A stretch of DNA of 64,000 bases from Geobacter sp. AOG1 (lineage in GTDB: Bacteria; Desulfobacterota; Desulfuromonadia; Geobacterales; Geobacteraceae). Location: assembly GCF_019972315.1 (NCBI RefSeq), contig NZ_BLIZ01000001.1, forward strand, positions 2,424,558-2,488,557. The letters are read 5' to 3'. A program made the translations under genes and the position numbers. The first letter of the stretch is position 1. Each line of letters begins with the position of its first letter. The notes under the pieces are model-generated. The model searched no databases and was not told the origin of the DNA. It was given only the letters and a program-made list of their open reading frames with translations. Shown in pieces: positions 25,092 through 34,677 of the stretch.

Positions 25092-25553
25092 ATGACCCGT
25101 CCCAGCTGGGATGAATACTTCATGGAGATCACCCATCTTGTCGCCAAGCGCTCAACCTGCCTGCGGCGGCAGGTCGGGGCGGTGGTGGTGAAGGACAAAA
25201 ACATCCTGACCACCGGCTACAACGGTGCTCCTTCCGGCGTGGCACACTGTCTTGAGGTGGGGTGCCTGCGGGAAAAGCTGCAGATTCCTTCCGGAGAGCG
25301 CCACGAACTTTGCCGCGGCCTCCATGCCGAGCAGAACGCCATCATCCAGGCCGCCAAACACGGCACCAACATCGACGGCGCAACCCTCTACTGCACCACC
25401 ATGCCGTGCATCATCTGCTCCAAGATGATCATCAATGCCGGTATCCGGCGCGTCGTCTACGAAATGGGGTATTCGGACCAACTGGCGGAGGAGATGGTCC
25501 GCGAGTCGGGAGTGGTCGTCGAAAAATTCCCCACACCGGGAGTCTCTCCATGA
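25092..25553 (+). CDS. Deoxycytidylate (dCMP) deaminase
   Basis: This 153-residue zinc enzyme converts dCMP to dUMP for thymidylate synthesis. It has the cytidine-deaminase signatures: catalytic HAEQNAI, with the zinc histidine and glutamate, and PCIICSKMI with the two zinc cysteines. The N-terminal [21 protein letters not shown] and length match the ComEB/dCMP deaminase family. The site GAGGAGCGCC lies just before ATG 25092. Its stop codon overlaps the start of nrdR (ATGA), so the two are co-translated. That pairing links dNTP salvage with the ribonucleotide reductase repressor. Confidence 0.92.
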   Translation: MTRPSWDEYFMEITHLVAKRSTCLRRQVGAVVVKDKNILTTGYNGAPSGVAHCLEVGCLREKLQIPSGERHELCRGLHAEQNAIIQAAKHGTNIDGATLYCTTMPCIICSKMIINAGIRRVVYEMGYSDQLAEEMVRESGVVVEKFPTPGVSP

Positions 25554-26002
25554 AATGTCCGTTCTGCTCCTTTGCCGACAGCAAGGTGGTCGATTCCCGT
25601 CCCGACAAGGGGGGCTCCACCATCCGCCGCCGCCGCGAATGCGAATCATGCGGCAAGCGCTTCACCACCCACGAGCGTGTTGAGGATATTCTTCCCCTCG
25701 TGGAGAAGAAGGATGGCCGGCGGGAGCCCTTCGACCGCCTCAAGCTGATCGCCGGGATCCAGAAGGCGTGCGAGAAGCGACCGGTGTCGGCGGAGGCGAT
25801 CGAACACATGGTGGACCGTCTGGAGACGCGGCTTCAGGAGAGCAGCGAAAAAGAAGTGCCGAGTACTACCATCGGTGAATGGGTGATGAACGAGCTCCAC
25901 GACCTGGACCAGGTGGCTTACGTCCGGTTCGCCTCGGTCTACCGGTCGTTCAAGGATATCAACGAGTTCATGTCGGAACTGCAGGACCTCCTCAAAAAGT
26001 AG
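25550..26002 (+). CDS. nrdR: Transcriptional repressor NrdR
   Basis: This 150-residue repressor of ribonucleotide reductase genes starts at ATG 25550, overlapping the dCMP deaminase stop by four bases; the frame continues upstream but only as a shadow of that gene. The N-terminal zinc ribbon has C3, C6, C31 and C34 (MKCPFCSF and CESCGKRF), with the DNA-binding RRRR run between. The ATP-cone domain (about 50-140) includes [17 protein letters not shown] and [13 protein letters not shown]. NrdR senses dATP/ATP and binds paired NrdR boxes at nrd promoters. No nrd gene is in the window. Confidence 0.96.
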   Translation: MKCPFCSFADSKVVDSRPDKGGSTIRRRRECESCGKRFTTHERVEDILPLVEKKDGRREPFDRLKLIAGIQKACEKRPVSAEAIEHMVDRLETRLQESSEKEVPSTTIGEWVMNELHDLDQVAYVRFASVYRSFKDINEFMSELQDLLKK

Positions 26003-26110
26003 GAACGCGCCTTTTCCGCAATCTCTGCGTTTTCCTTCGTGATTCCTTGTGACTCGGCCTGACGACCGCCCCCGCAGGGGCGCCTTCGCGGTCTAATTTC
26101 GCAAGCGAAA

Positions 26111-26197
26111 TTGTGCGGTGTAGCGATTTTATTCTTGATGTTTGGTACTACGACTCCGCGTCATCCCTCGGGTGCCTTGACCTTGTGAAAAAATCAC
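26111..26197. repeat. Dispersed intergenic repeat, copy 2
   Basis: This stretch is 87 bases long, from TTGTGCGGTGTAGCG to AAAAATCACG, and resembles 694-780 in block order: GTGCGG-GTAGCG, TTTGG-CTACG-CTCCGC, CCTTGAC, AAAAATC. It lies in the 255-base gap before ribD. Just before it is a short palindrome AATTTCGCAAGCGAAATT at 26096-26113. Confidence 0.6.
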
Positions 26198-26256
26198 GTT
26201 CGTTGGTATGGGAATTTGATTTGAATACCGAAGCGTATGAGAATTTTAAGAAGCAG

Positions 26257-27342
26257 ATGATGCGGCGAGCCCTTGCCCTAGCCCGGAAGGGGGTGGGGAA
26301 GACCTCTCCCAATCCGGCGGTGGGGTGCGTCGTCGTCAGAGACGGCGTGATCGTGGGAGAAGGGTGGCACCGGAAGGCGGGGACCCCCCATGCGGAAGTA
26401 CATGCCCTGGCTCAGGCAGGGGATGCTGCCCGGGGAGCCGATGTCTACGTGACACTGGAACCGTGCGCTCATCATGGCAAGACCCCTCCCTGTGCCGATG
26501 CGCTCGTCGAGGCGAAGGTGGGGCGGGTCTTCGTCGGTATGGTCGATCCCAACCCGCTGGTAGCGGGGCGTGGTCTTGAGCTGCTGCGGCGTGCGGGAAT
26601 CGTGACGGAGTCCGGCCTGCTGGAAGAGGAATGCCACCGACTCAACGAGCCATTCATCAAGCATGTTACCACCGGCCGTCCTTTCGTCATTCTGAAGAGC
26701 GCGTTGACCCTGGACGGCAAGATCGCCACGGCGACAGGAGATTCCCGCTGGATCACCAATGACCGGTCACGGCGGTACGTCCACAAACTGCGGAGCGAGA
26801 TGGATGCTGTTATGGTGGGGGCCGGGACCGTACTGGCCGACGACCCCCAGTTGACCTCCCGCCTGCCTGGTGGGAAGGACCCGATGCGGGTGGTGGTGGA
26901 CAGTACCCTGCGCATTCCACTCCATGCCCGGCTGCTCCATCTCCACTCATCGGCGCCAACCGTAATCGCCACCACGTCGGGGGACGAGGCGAAAATAGTA
27001 CGGCTGGAAGCGGCAGGCGCCGAGGTGCTGCGGTGTGCCGGATTTAACGGCCACGTGGACCTGACGGACCTGCTCCGTCAACTGGGAGAGCGGGGGGTGC
27101 AGTCGGTGCTTCTGGAGGGAGGGCGTGAACTGGCGGGGAGTGCGCTTCATCGTGGCCTCATCGACAAATTTCTCTTCTTCTACGCACCGAAGATCGTCGG
27201 CGGAGACGGACTCGATCCCTTTGCCGGGCCGGGGGCGGAGCGGATCGACCGAACACTGCGGCTGGCGCGTATCGCCACGCGGCGGTTCGGCGACGATATC
27301 TTGTTGGAAGGGTATCCGGAGGCTGCATGTTCACAGGTCTGA
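26257..27342 (+). CDS. ribD: Bifunctional riboflavin deaminase/reductase RibD
   Basis: This 361-residue enzyme performs the second and third steps of riboflavin synthesis: deamination of the pyrimidinone and reduction of its ribosyl side chain. The deaminase half has TSPNPAVGCVVV, the zinc motif HAEVHAL and PCAHHGKTPPCADAL. The reductase half shows LKSALTLDGKIAT, DSRWITND and VMVGAGTVLADDP, and ends with LLEGGRELAGSAL. I chose ATG 26257, or the adjacent ATG 26260, since the family starts close to MRRALALARKG; the frame reaches back to 26113 through a repeat, and TTG 26221 is another option. The 3' end overlaps ribE by 16 bases. No FMN riboswitch is seen upstream. Confidence 0.92.
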   Translation: MMRRALALARKGVGKTSPNPAVGCVVVRDGVIVGEGWHRKAGTPHAEVHALAQAGDAARGADVYVTLEPCAHHGKTPPCADALVEAKVGRVFVGMVDPNPLVAGRGLELLRRAGIVTESGLLEEECHRLNEPFIKHVTTGRPFVILKSALTLDGKIATATGDSRWITNDRSRRYVHKLRSEMDAVMVGAGTVLADDPQLTSRLPGGKDPMRVVVDSTLRIPLHARLLHLHSSAPTVIATTSGDEAKIVRLEAAGAEVLRCAGFNGHVDLTDLLRQLGERGVQSVLLEGGRELAGSALHRGLIDKFLFFYAPKIVGGDGLDPFAGPGAERIDRTLRLARIATRRFGDDILLEGYPEAACSQV

Positions 27343-27971
27343 TCGAAGTAGTGGGGAAAGTAGTCCAGCTCGACCGCACCGGCAGCGCCGCCCGGCTCAC
27401 GGTGGCCGCCACGTTTCCTGACGATGCCGTTCGTCTGGGGGATTCCATTGCCATCAACGGCGTCTGCCTCACCGTTGTCACGCAGGGTGGGGGAACGTTT
27501 GTCTTCGATGTTTCCCCCGAGACCCTGGAGCGAACCGCATTCCGTGGGTTCAAGCCCGGCACGCCGGTGAACCTGGAACGGGCGTTGCGTCTCTCCGACC
27601 GGCTCGGCGGCCATATCGTCACCGGTCACGTGGATTGCGTGGCCACTATCGTCGAGCGGCGCGAACAGTCGGGCAATACCGTCTTTAACTTCCGCCTCCC
27701 CCGCGACGCCGTTCGCTATGTGGTGGCAAAGGGATCAGTGACTATCGACGGCATCAGTCTGACGGTCAACACCGTCACCGAGGGCGGATTCAGCGTCAAC
27801 ATCATACCCCATACGGCGGTGAGCACCACGCTGCAGTTCCGGAAACCGGGGGACGAAGTGAACATCGAGACCGACATTCTGGGCAAGTACGTGGAGCGAC
27901 TCCTTGGGGGACAGAAGGACGCCGGCACGGGACTGACGCTGGAACTCCTTGCCAAAAACGGCTTTCTGTGA
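27327..27971 (+). CDS. ribE: Riboflavin synthase alpha chain
   Basis: This 214-residue trimeric enzyme makes riboflavin by dismutating two lumazine molecules. It starts with MFTGLIEVVGKV and consists of two similar lumazine-binding barrels: the first includes GDSIAINGVCLTVV and GGHIVTGHVD, the second GSVTIDGISLTVNTV and NIIPHTAVSTTLQ. Both duplicated G-x-SLTV-like motifs are intact. The start lies inside the end of ribD, which indicates translational coupling. The order ribD-ribE-ribBA-ribH is the usual riboflavin operon. Confidence 0.95.
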   Translation: MFTGLIEVVGKVVQLDRTGSAARLTVAATFPDDAVRLGDSIAINGVCLTVVTQGGGTFVFDVSPETLERTAFRGFKPGTPVNLERALRLSDRLGGHIVTGHVDCVATIVERREQSGNTVFNFRLPRDAVRYVVAKGSVTIDGISLTVNTVTEGGFSVNIIPHTAVSTTLQFRKPGDEVNIETDILGKYVERLLGGQKDAGTGLTLELLAKNGFL

Positions 27972-28069
27972 CATAAAGAACGACGCTGTAATGGTTTGTG
28001 GTATCCCGGTTTTTCAGTGTGCAGTACCTCAGGTTGTTTTTAGTTCTCAGGATAGACAGGATTCAGGAC

Positions 28070-29275
28070 ATGACAGTAGCCAGAATTGAAGATGCGATAG
28101 AAGACATACGCCAGGGGAAGATGGTGATCCTCGTGGATGATGAGGACCGTGAGAACGAGGGCGACCTCACCATGGCCGCAGAGATGGTTACGCCCGAGGC
28201 GATCAACTTCATGGCCCGTTTCGGCCGAGGGCTCATCTGTCTCACCATGACCGCCGAGAAGTGCAACCAACTTGACTTGCCGCTCATGGTGAGTGAGAAT
28301 ACCTCCTCCTTCGGGACTGCCTTCACCGTCTCCATCGAGGCGCGCCGGGGCGTCACTACCGGCATCTCTGCCGCCGACCGCTCGCACACTATCCTCACCG
28401 CAGTGGCGGATGACGCGCGCCCCGGGGATCTGTCCCGCCCCGGCCATGTTTTCCCTCTCCGGGCCAAGCCGGGAGGTGTGCTCGTACGTGCCGGCCAGAC
28501 CGAAGGCTCTGTCGACATGGCTCGCCTGGCAGGGCTCAGGCCGGCCGGCGTCATCTGCGAGATCATGAACGATGACGGTACCATGTCCCGGATGCCCGAG
28601 CTGAAGAAATTCGCCAAGGAGCATGGTCTCAAGATCTGCACCATCGCCGACCTGGTTGCCTATCGTCTGAAGCATGAATCACTCGTGCGCCGGGCGACCG
28701 ATGTGATTCTCCCCACCAGCTACGGCGGCGACTTCCGCGCCATCGCCTATGAGAACGACGTGGACAAGCTGGAGCACCTGGCCTTGGTGAAAGGGGAAAT
28801 CAAGGGTGACGAGCCGGTCCTCGTGAGGGTCCATTCCGAATGTCTGACCGGTGACGTATTCGGCAGCAAACGGTGCGATTGTGCCGACCAGCTCCATGAT
28901 GCCATGGCCATGATCGAGCGGGAAGGGAAGGGTGTCATCCTCTATATGCGCCAGGAAGGGCGGGGGATCGGTCTTGTCAACAAGCTGAAGGCCTATGCCC
29001 TCCAGGACCAGGGGAAGGATACGGTCGAAGCGAACCTGGCTCTCGGATTCAAGGCAGACCTGAGGGATTATGGGATAGGCGCACAGATCCTCGTCAACCT
29101 CGGGGTGAAGCGCATCCGGCTCATGACCAACAACCCGAAGAAGGTAATCGGACTCGAAGGGTATGGCATCAACATCGTGGAACGGGTCCCCATCGAGACG
29201 GAGCCGTCCACGACCAACCTGAAGTATTTACAGACCAAACGCGAGAAGATGGGCCATCTGCTTGAGAATATTTAG
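28070..29275 (+). CDS. ribBA: Bifunctional DHBP synthase / GTP cyclohydrolase II RibBA
   Basis: This 401-residue protein supplies both branches of the riboflavin pathway. The N-terminal half, about residues 1-200, is 3,4-dihydroxy-2-butanone-4-phosphate synthase with [11 protein letters not shown] and GRGLICL. The C-terminal half is GTP cyclohydrolase II, with zinc-binding cysteines in [17 protein letters not shown] and the motif [11 protein letters not shown]. Both active sites look complete. I chose ATG 28070 ([10 protein letters not shown]) because homologues begin there; the frame extends 24 codons upstream through poor coding sequence. The ribosome binding site AGGA is close to the start. 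Confidence 0.94.
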   Translation: MTVARIEDAIEDIRQGKMVILVDDEDRENEGDLTMAAEMVTPEAINFMARFGRGLICLTMTAEKCNQLDLPLMVSENTSSFGTAFTVSIEARRGVTTGISAADRSHTILTAVADDARPGDLSRPGHVFPLRAKPGGVLVRAGQTEGSVDMARLAGLRPAGVICEIMNDDGTMSRMPELKKFAKEHGLKICTIADLVAYRLKHESLVRRATDVILPTSYGGDFRAIAYENDVDKLEHLALVKGEIKGDEPVLVRVHSECLTGDVFGSKRCDCADQLHDAMAMIEREGKGVILYMRQEGRGIGLVNKLKAYALQDQGKDTVEANLALGFKADLRDYGIGAQILVNLGVKRIRLMTNNPKKVIGLEGYGINIVERVPIETEPSTTNLKYLQTKREKMGHLLENI

Positions 29276-29348
29276 GAGCGTGACTTTTCCGCATCTGTAC
29301 GTTCCTTAAGGGATAGAGTACGAATCATTTGCCAGGAGGAACAAGGAT

Positions 29349-29816
29349 ATGCCCAAGTTCTTTGAAGGAAAGCTGGACGCCAAGGGGCTGAAGGTCGGGA
29401 TCGTGGTAGCACGGTTTAACAGCTTCATCGCGGAACGACTACTGGAAGGGGCGCTGGACGCCCTGGTTCGCCACGGTGCGGATGATAAGAGTATAGACGT
29501 CGCCCGGGTGCCGGGAGCATTTGAGATCCCCCTTGCAACCGCCAGAATGGCCCAGTCCGGCAAATACGATGCCCTGATCTGCCTCGGTGCCGTCATTCGC
29601 GGCTCTACCCCACATTTCGATTATGTGGCGGCGGAGGTTTCCAAGGGAGTCGCCCAGGTTTCCCTCTCCAGCGGTGTGCCGGTCGCCTTCGGTGTCCTTA
29701 CCACCGATACCATTGAGCAGGCGGTGGAGCGGGCCGGCACTAAGGCAGGGAACAAGGGATTCGATGCGGCCATGACCGCCATTGAGACCGTAAATTTGCT
29801 GAAGGGTCTGAAATAG
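29349..29816 (+). CDS. ribH: 6,7-dimethyl-8-ribityllumazine synthase
   Basis: This 155-residue enzyme condenses the pyrimidine and butanone phosphate products to form lumazine, normally as an icosahedral shell or pentamer. It shows the family segments [42 protein letters not shown] and [15 protein letters not shown]. The catalytic His is in [18 protein letters not shown] site precedes the ATG. Its stop shares one base with the GTG start of nusB. Confidence 0.95.
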   Translation: MPKFFEGKLDAKGLKVGIVVARFNSFIAERLLEGALDALVRHGADDKSIDVARVPGAFEIPLATARMAQSGKYDALICLGAVIRGSTPHFDYVAAEVSKGVAQVSLSSGVPVAFGVLTTDTIEQAVERAGTKAGNKGFDAAMTAIETVNLLKGLK

Positions 29817-30226
29817 TGGGATCACGCCGGGAAAGTCGCGAACTGGCGCTGCAGGCTCTCTACTCCTTCGACCTCAATCCGATGGAACTCAGGCAATCGC
29901 TTGTGCTGTTCTGGGAGCATAATCGGGCGGCGCCGACAGTCCGGGATTTTGCCGAGCACCTCGTGCTCGGCGTGGCCGAGCACCGGGACGAGATAGACCG
30001 GATTATCGAGGAGAAGTCGAAGAACTGGAGCCTCGGCCGCATGGCCAAGATCGACCTTAACATCCTCAGGATAGCGGTTTACGAGCTCCATTACCGGCAT
30101 GACATACCGAAAAACGTGACCATCAACGAGGCGATAGAGGTAGCGAAGAAATTCGGCACCGATGAATCCGCCGCCTTCATTAACGGCATCATTGACGAAG
30201 TGGCCTCCAACGCGCCGGACAAGTGA
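29816..30226 (+). CDS. nusB: Transcription antitermination factor NusB
   Basis: This 136-residue all-helical RNA-binding protein acts with NusE and NusA in rRNA antitermination. It opens with [16 protein letters not shown], containing the arginine-rich helix, and ends with [23 protein letters not shown], both conserved in NusB. GTG 29816 overlaps the last base of the ribH stop, and the ribH-nusB pairing is common in bacteria. Confidence 0.95.
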   Translation: MGSRRESRELALQALYSFDLNPMELRQSLVLFWEHNRAAPTVRDFAEHLVLGVAEHRDEIDRIIEEKSKNWSLGRMAKIDLNILRIAVYELHYRHDIPKNVTINEAIEVAKKFGTDESAAFINGIIDEVASNAPDK

Positions 30227-30286
30227 TACATGCGGGGCAATCCATGAATTGCCCCGGCTCATATACATATAAACATGCGAGGGGTT

Positions 30287-31597
30287 ATGCAGGAGATAAA
30301 GATCGGTCTGCTTGGTTTCGGTACCATCGGTACCGGCGTGGCCAAGCTGCTGATGAATAATAGTGAGCTGATCGAGGAGAAGCTCGGTGCCCGGCTCGTC
30401 CTGAAGCGGATTGCCGATCTGGACATTACCACCGACCGGGGTATTTCCCTGCCGGCGGGAATGCTCACCACCAATGTGGACGAGGTACTGACCGACCCGG
30501 AAATCGCCATTGTCATCGAGCTGATCGGTGGCTACGACCCTGCCAAGCGCTTTGTTCTCCGGGCCATAGAGCACGGCAAGCACATTGTGACTGCCAATAA
30601 GGCGCTTCTGGCGGTGCACGGGGAAGAGTTATATGCGGCTGCTGCCCGGCAGGGTGTCGAGGTTTTGTTTGAGGCGGCGGTAGGTGGCGGTATCCCTGTC
30701 CTCTCGGCTATCAAGGGGAACATGGCGGCGAACAACTTCGCCACGGTCTTCGGCATCCTGAATGGTACATGTAACTATATACTTACCCGCATGACCCAGG
30801 AAGGTGCGGATTTTGGTGCAGTGCTGAAGAATGCCCAGGAACTGGGATACGCCGAGGCGGATCCGACCTTCGACATCGAGGGGGTCGATACCGCCCACAA
30901 GCTGAGCCTTCTCCTCTCCCTCTGTTTCGGTACCCGTGTCGATTTCGACCATATCCATACCGAGGGTATCAGCGCCATTTCCGCCATCGACGTCAACTTC
31001 GCCCGGGATTTCGGCTACAAGATCAAGCTCCTGGCCATAGGCAAGCGGGACGGAGACCGGATCGAGGCGCGCGTCCATCCGACCATGATCCCGGTAAACT
31101 ACCCCCTGGCCGACGTGGATGGTGTTTTCAACGCCATCCGCCTGTCCGGCGATTTCGTCGGTCCGGTCATGTTCTACGGACGCGGGGCCGGCATGGATCC
31201 TACCGCCAGCGCCATCGTGGGCGACCTGATGGACATTTCCCGCAACATCCTGGCCGGCATCGGCCGGAGGACCGCACCTCTGGGCTACCTGGAAGAGCGG
31301 GTGAAGACGCTCGGCATCAAGCCGATGGGTGAGATCGTCAGCAAGTACTGTCTTCGCTTCAGTACCCTGGACAAGCCGGGTGTTCTGGCAAAGATTGCGG
31401 GGGCACTGGGGCGGCATGGCATCAGCATCGAGTCCATGATCCAGAAAGGGAGGAGTGCTGGCGAAACGGTCCCCATCGTCATCATGACCCACGAGGCCCA
31501 GGAAAAGGACGTGCGCGCCGCTCTGAACGAAATTGACGAACTGGATTTCATCAGGGAGAAGAGCAACCTGATCCGGATCGAGGACAACCTGGAATAA
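30287..31597 (+). CDS. hom: Homoserine dehydrogenase
   Basis: This 436-residue enzyme reduces aspartate semialdehyde to homoserine for threonine and methionine synthesis. The nucleotide-binding motif GLLGFGTIGTGVAKLL is near the start, VTANKALLA and GILNGTCNYILTRM follow, and EADPTFDIEGVDTAHKL marks the catalytic part. A C-terminal ACT domain, from about residue 350 (LRFSTLDKPGVLAKIAGAL), allows feedback control by threonine. I prefer ATG 30287 because GAGGGG precedes it; ATG 30275 would add four residues. A strong terminator follows. Threonine synthase lies further on the opposite strand; homoserine kinase is not in the window. Confidence 0.95.
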   Translation: MQEIKIGLLGFGTIGTGVAKLLMNNSELIEEKLGARLVLKRIADLDITTDRGISLPAGMLTTNVDEVLTDPEIAIVIELIGGYDPAKRFVLRAIEHGKHIVTANKALLAVHGEELYAAAARQGVEVLFEAAVGGGIPVLSAIKGNMAANNFATVFGILNGTCNYILTRMTQEGADFGAVLKNAQELGYAEADPTFDIEGVDTAHKLSLLLSLCFGTRVDFDHIHTEGISAISAIDVNFARDFGYKIKLLAIGKRDGDRIEARVHPTMIPVNYPLADVDGVFNAIRLSGDFVGPVMFYGRGAGMDPTASAIVGDLMDISRNILAGIGRRTAPLGYLEERVKTLGIKPMGEIVSKYCLRFSTLDKPGVLAKIAGALGRHGISIESMIQKGRSAGETVPIVIMTHEAQEKDVRAALNEIDELDFIREKSNLIRIEDNLE

Positions 31598-31624
31598 ATT
31601 TTCACATTCAGCGATTTTTTAGTA

Positions 31625-31654
31625 CGGGGCACCCCCACAGGGGTGCCCCGTTTT
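31625..31654 (+). terminator. Rho-independent terminator after hom
   Basis: CGGGGCACCCC (31625-31635) pairs perfectly over 11 bp with GGGGTGCCCCG (31640-31650) around CACA, followed by TTTT. Confidence 0.9.
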
Positions 31655-31899
31655 GCGTAGTATCTGGTAATTCCGTGAACGAGGGACATCCGTCGCAATC
31701 TCGTCCGCTACGGTCGGCCCTTCGCTGCGGACCTTGACTGGTTCCCAGAGAGAAGGACATGCAGAGCTGCATCCAGCATGGCTCGTAGGAGTTGATTTCG
31801 GCGGGCGTCCGCTTGCCGTTCGGACTTTCCCTCCACTCCCGAGACCACGACGGAAGTCCACGGGAATGTGGGAAGACCATATTCATGGGTGAGGAGATA
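31655..31899. other. Intergenic region without an identified gene
   Basis: About 245 bases lie between the hom terminator and the HAD gene. Open frames on the minus strand cross it and even read through the terminator, but they have no ribosome binding site and unusual composition. I recognise no RNA gene or mobile element in it. Confidence 0.4.
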
Positions 31900-32580
31900 T
31901 TACAATCGAACCGACAGGGAGCCCGCTGGCGGGATGAGTTGGCTGAAGTAGTGGATTGAGGTGAAGCTGGATGAGGGGATCGGTGTTGCGGTGGAGCTGA
32001 AACGGCTCACGTAGATGAGGTAGCCAATGTTATACGCGGCGGCGGTGGAGAGATTGGTCTCGCTGTCCTCTCCCAGAAGTGTGCGTGCCGGGTCGTAGGG
32101 TATCCTCTCCCTGAGTTTCCCCCAGAAGGCAGGTTCCTCCTTGGGGAGCCCCAGTTCGTGGGCTGAAATGATGTCGGTGAAGTACTGCCCGACACGGGTT
32201 TTGCGCATCTTTAGCTCAAGTGTCTTGCTGTGGGCGTTGGTCACCAGGCAGATGCGCTTTTCATGTTGTCTAAGGAAAAGGAGAAACTCCACCACCCCCG
32301 GGTGGACGGCGATCAGGTGATCCACTTCCCGTTTAAGGAGCGGGATATCGAGCCCGAGTCGCTCGGACCAGTAATCCAGGTCGGTCCAGTTGAGGGTCTT
32401 CTCCTGGGAGCGGAACAGCGGAATGAGAATGTCCTTCGCCTCCTGCACGGAAAGAGCGTGCTTTCGCGCATAGGTGTGGGGGACGTGCTCCAGCCAGAAG
32501 TGGTCGTCGAAATGGCGATCCAGCAATGTCCCATCCATGTCGAGGAGAACGGTGTCAATATCTTTCCAGTTTATGTGCAT
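31900..32580 (-). CDS. HAD-superfamily hydrolase (YrfG-like nucleotidase)
   Basis: This 226-residue protein carries HAD motif I with D14 and D16 in LLDMDGTLLD, motif II VTNAHS, a lysine in GLPKEEPAFW for motif III, and GEDSETNLSTAAAYNIGYLIYV (a split of motif IV: GEDSETN and AAYNIGYL). The helical cap fits subclass I. YrfG-type members dephosphorylate GMP or IMP, and that is my best guess. Motif IV reads GED rather than the usual DD, which is tolerated in parts of the superfamily. The C-terminal tail is rich in serine and threonine. It stands between hom and thrC, so a threonine-pathway phosphatase is an alternative. Confidence 0.82.
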   Translation of the reverse strand: MHINWKDIDTVLLDMDGTLLDRHFDDHFWLEHVPHTYARKHALSVQEAKDILIPLFRSQEKTLNWTDLDYWSERLGLDIPLLKREVDHLIAVHPGVVEFLLFLRQHEKRICLVTNAHSKTLELKMRKTRVGQYFTDIISAHELGLPKEEPAFWGKLRERIPYDPARTLLGEDSETNLSTAAAYNIGYLIYVSRFSSTATPIPSSSFTSIHYFSQLIPPAGSLSVRL

Positions 32581-32740
32581 AGGAAATCGGAATTAACAGG
32601 GATATTCAGTAATCAGGATGAAAGCTCCACGATGTTGACATTACTAATGTCGATGCGATTGATCAAATATGTTGGCATGTTACGGCGGTGCATATGTTTA
32701 CCTGTGTACCGTGAATACCGAATGTCGAGGGATATGGCCG

Positions 32741-34126
32741 TCAAAGGGCCTTTTCTTCTATGAATGCCTTGATCGCGGCCCGGTCCGCATCCAGCACCAC
32801 ACAGCGGCTCGGGAGCCTGTCGATTCCCGCAAGGGCTTGGGGGAAGGGTGGCGCGATGCCGGTGGCCTGTTCCACCGCTTCGCCGAACTTGGCCGGGTGG
32901 GCAGTGGCGAGGCAGATCGGAGTGGCGTCGGTTGGCACCAGTTCCTGGGCGGCGCGGACGCCCACCGCTGTGTGGGGATCGAGGAGGTAGCCGGTGGCCT
33001 TATGGAAGGTAGCGATGGTCTCCAGGGTCTCGACTTGGTTGACGGAGCGGGAGAGGAATTCATTCCGTACCTGGGCCAGTTCTGCCTCGCTGAAAGCAAT
33101 CCGTCCCGTTTGTGCAAGCTGTACGAAGGCGTCCCGCACCCGTGCCGGATTTTCATCGTACAGGTAGAAGAGGTAGCGCTCGAAGTTGGATGCCAGTTGG
33201 ATGTCCATGGAGGGGGAGGCGGTCTGTACCACGTCCCCGAGTGAGTAATCACCATCATTGATGAACCGGGTGAGGATGTTGTTTTCGTTGGTGGCGAGCA
33301 GGAGCTTGCTGATCGGGAGCCCCATTCTTTTGGCGATGTAACCGGCGAAGATGTCGCCGAAGTTCCCCGTCGGGACGGAGAAGACGATGTTGGCGCCGCC
33401 GTTGTCGGTCACCCGGAACCAGGCGTAGAAATAGTAGACCACCTGTGCCAGAACCCGTGCCCAGTTGATGGAATTGACCGCCCCGAGGGCGTATTTCTCC
33501 TTGAAGGGGAGGTCGTTGAAGAGGCTCTTGACGATGTTCTGGCAGTCGTCAAAGGTCCCTTTGGCGGCGATATTGTGAACGTTGGCGTCGGTGACTGTGG
33601 TCATCTGCAGCGCCTGGATGGGAGAGGTCTTCAGGTGGGGATGGAGGATGAAGATGTTGATGTTTTCTTTTCCCCGCACGCCGTAGATGGCGGCGCTCCC
33701 CGTGTCACCGGAGGTGGCGCCCACGATGTTCATCTTCTCTCCTCGCTCCTTGAGCAGGTAAGTGAACAGGTTTCCCAGGAGTTGCAGTGCCACATCTTTG
33801 AAGGCGAGGGTCGGGCCGTGGAAGAGCTCCAGAATGTAGACTCCGTCCTCATGCACCACCGGCGTGATCTCCCGGTTGTCGAAGGTGGCATAGGAGCGGT
33901 CGATGAGGTCCTTCAAGTCGTCCGCCGGAATGTCGGTAGCATAGAGGGAAATGAGCTCGAATGCGAGCTGCTGGTAGGAGAGCTCCCGCCAGACGTCCAG
34001 GGTTGCCGCAGAGAGTGTCGGTATCCGCTCGGGGAGGAGAAGTCCGCCGTCGGTGGCGAGACCCATCATGACAGCGTCTTTGAAGCTGACCGGTTCGATC
34101 TGGCCGCGGGTGCTTATGTAGTTCAT
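32741..34126 (-). CDS. thrC: Threonine synthase
   Basis: This 461-residue PLP enzyme converts O-phosphohomoserine to threonine. The PLP lysine is K110 in FHGPTLAFKDVALQ. Other family segments are MNYISTRG at the N-terminus, GATSGDTGSAAI for phosphate binding, and FSVPTGNFGDIFAGY. The length and N-terminal region fit the ThrC class found in E. coli and yeast rather than the shorter plant-like class. Transcribed toward hom and the HAD gene from the opposite side. Confidence 0.94.
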   Translation of the reverse strand: MNYISTRGQIEPVSFKDAVMMGLATDGGLLLPERIPTLSAATLDVWRELSYQQLAFELISLYATDIPADDLKDLIDRSYATFDNREITPVVHEDGVYILELFHGPTLAFKDVALQLLGNLFTYLLKERGEKMNIVGATSGDTGSAAIYGVRGKENINIFILHPHLKTSPIQALQMTTVTDANVHNIAAKGTFDDCQNIVKSLFNDLPFKEKYALGAVNSINWARVLAQVVYYFYAWFRVTDNGGANIVFSVPTGNFGDIFAGYIAKRMGLPISKLLLATNENNILTRFINDGDYSLGDVVQTASPSMDIQLASNFERYLFYLYDENPARVRDAFVQLAQTGRIAFSEAELAQVRNEFLSRSVNQVETLETIATFHKATGYLLDPHTAVGVRAAQELVPTDATPICLATAHPAKFGEAVEQATGIAPPFPQALAGIDRLPSRCVVLDADRAAIKAFIEEKAL

Positions 34127-34677
34127 CGGTTCATCCTGTACGTGGAGTAGCGCTGCAAGAGGCCGTAGTCTAGCAGGAAATTGCTGAAATGGGAAGTCTT
34201 TGCACGTGGGGAAACAGGGTGGCGAAGTGCCGGGTAACTTGCGGAGTGTATATAGGTAAGCAGATACTGTGGTAAGTAGATATATGTGTCGTGTGGTCTG
34301 TTTAATAGCGTGAAAATGAAGTGTTAGCGTGGAGGCGTGATAGCTAAATGTTAACGTTGAGTAGTCCTTACAGTTGTTGGTGCAGGTTTGCCGTGATGTC
34401 TGTGTAATGCAGGGTAAATGCTTTGGTGAAAGTTGAGGTATTACTATATAACTATCAAATAAAAAGGGTTTTGCTTAGAGTTGTGGTGATGGTGGTAGGA
34501 TGTTTGTAGGGCAAAACTTAGAAACTATGGTTTAGGTGCGTTTTCCCGGTGGTCAACCCGCGCGGGAATTCTATCCCTGTGGAGAAGGTGGCCCTCCGGG
34601 GTAAGGGTGCTATACTGTATCGAAATGTGCAGAATTTCCGAAAGATAGACGAAACGCTGCTGAAAGGAGAGAAATCC
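34127..34677. other. Long AT-rich intergenic region
   Basis: This 550-base gap lies between the divergent thrC and quinone oxidoreductase genes. It is AT-rich with GT-rich stretches (for example TGTGGTAAGTAGATATATG). It must hold both promoters, but I cannot name convincing -35/-10 pairs or a structured RNA. Only the last 130 bases, from 34549, are open in the oxidoreductase frame. Confidence 0.4.

Noticed and set aside
26003-28069. FMN riboswitch before or within the riboflavin genes
   Set aside because: No conserved RFN core such as AGGGC-GGGGTGAAA or ACCGGCGGT was found before ribD or ribBA.
31655-31899. RNase P-like or intron-like RNA, or a small minus-strand protein, after hom
   Set aside because: A fragment resembling GGAAAGTCCG occurs on the minus strand, but none of the other conserved RNase P or intron blocks do, and the open frames read through the hom terminator.
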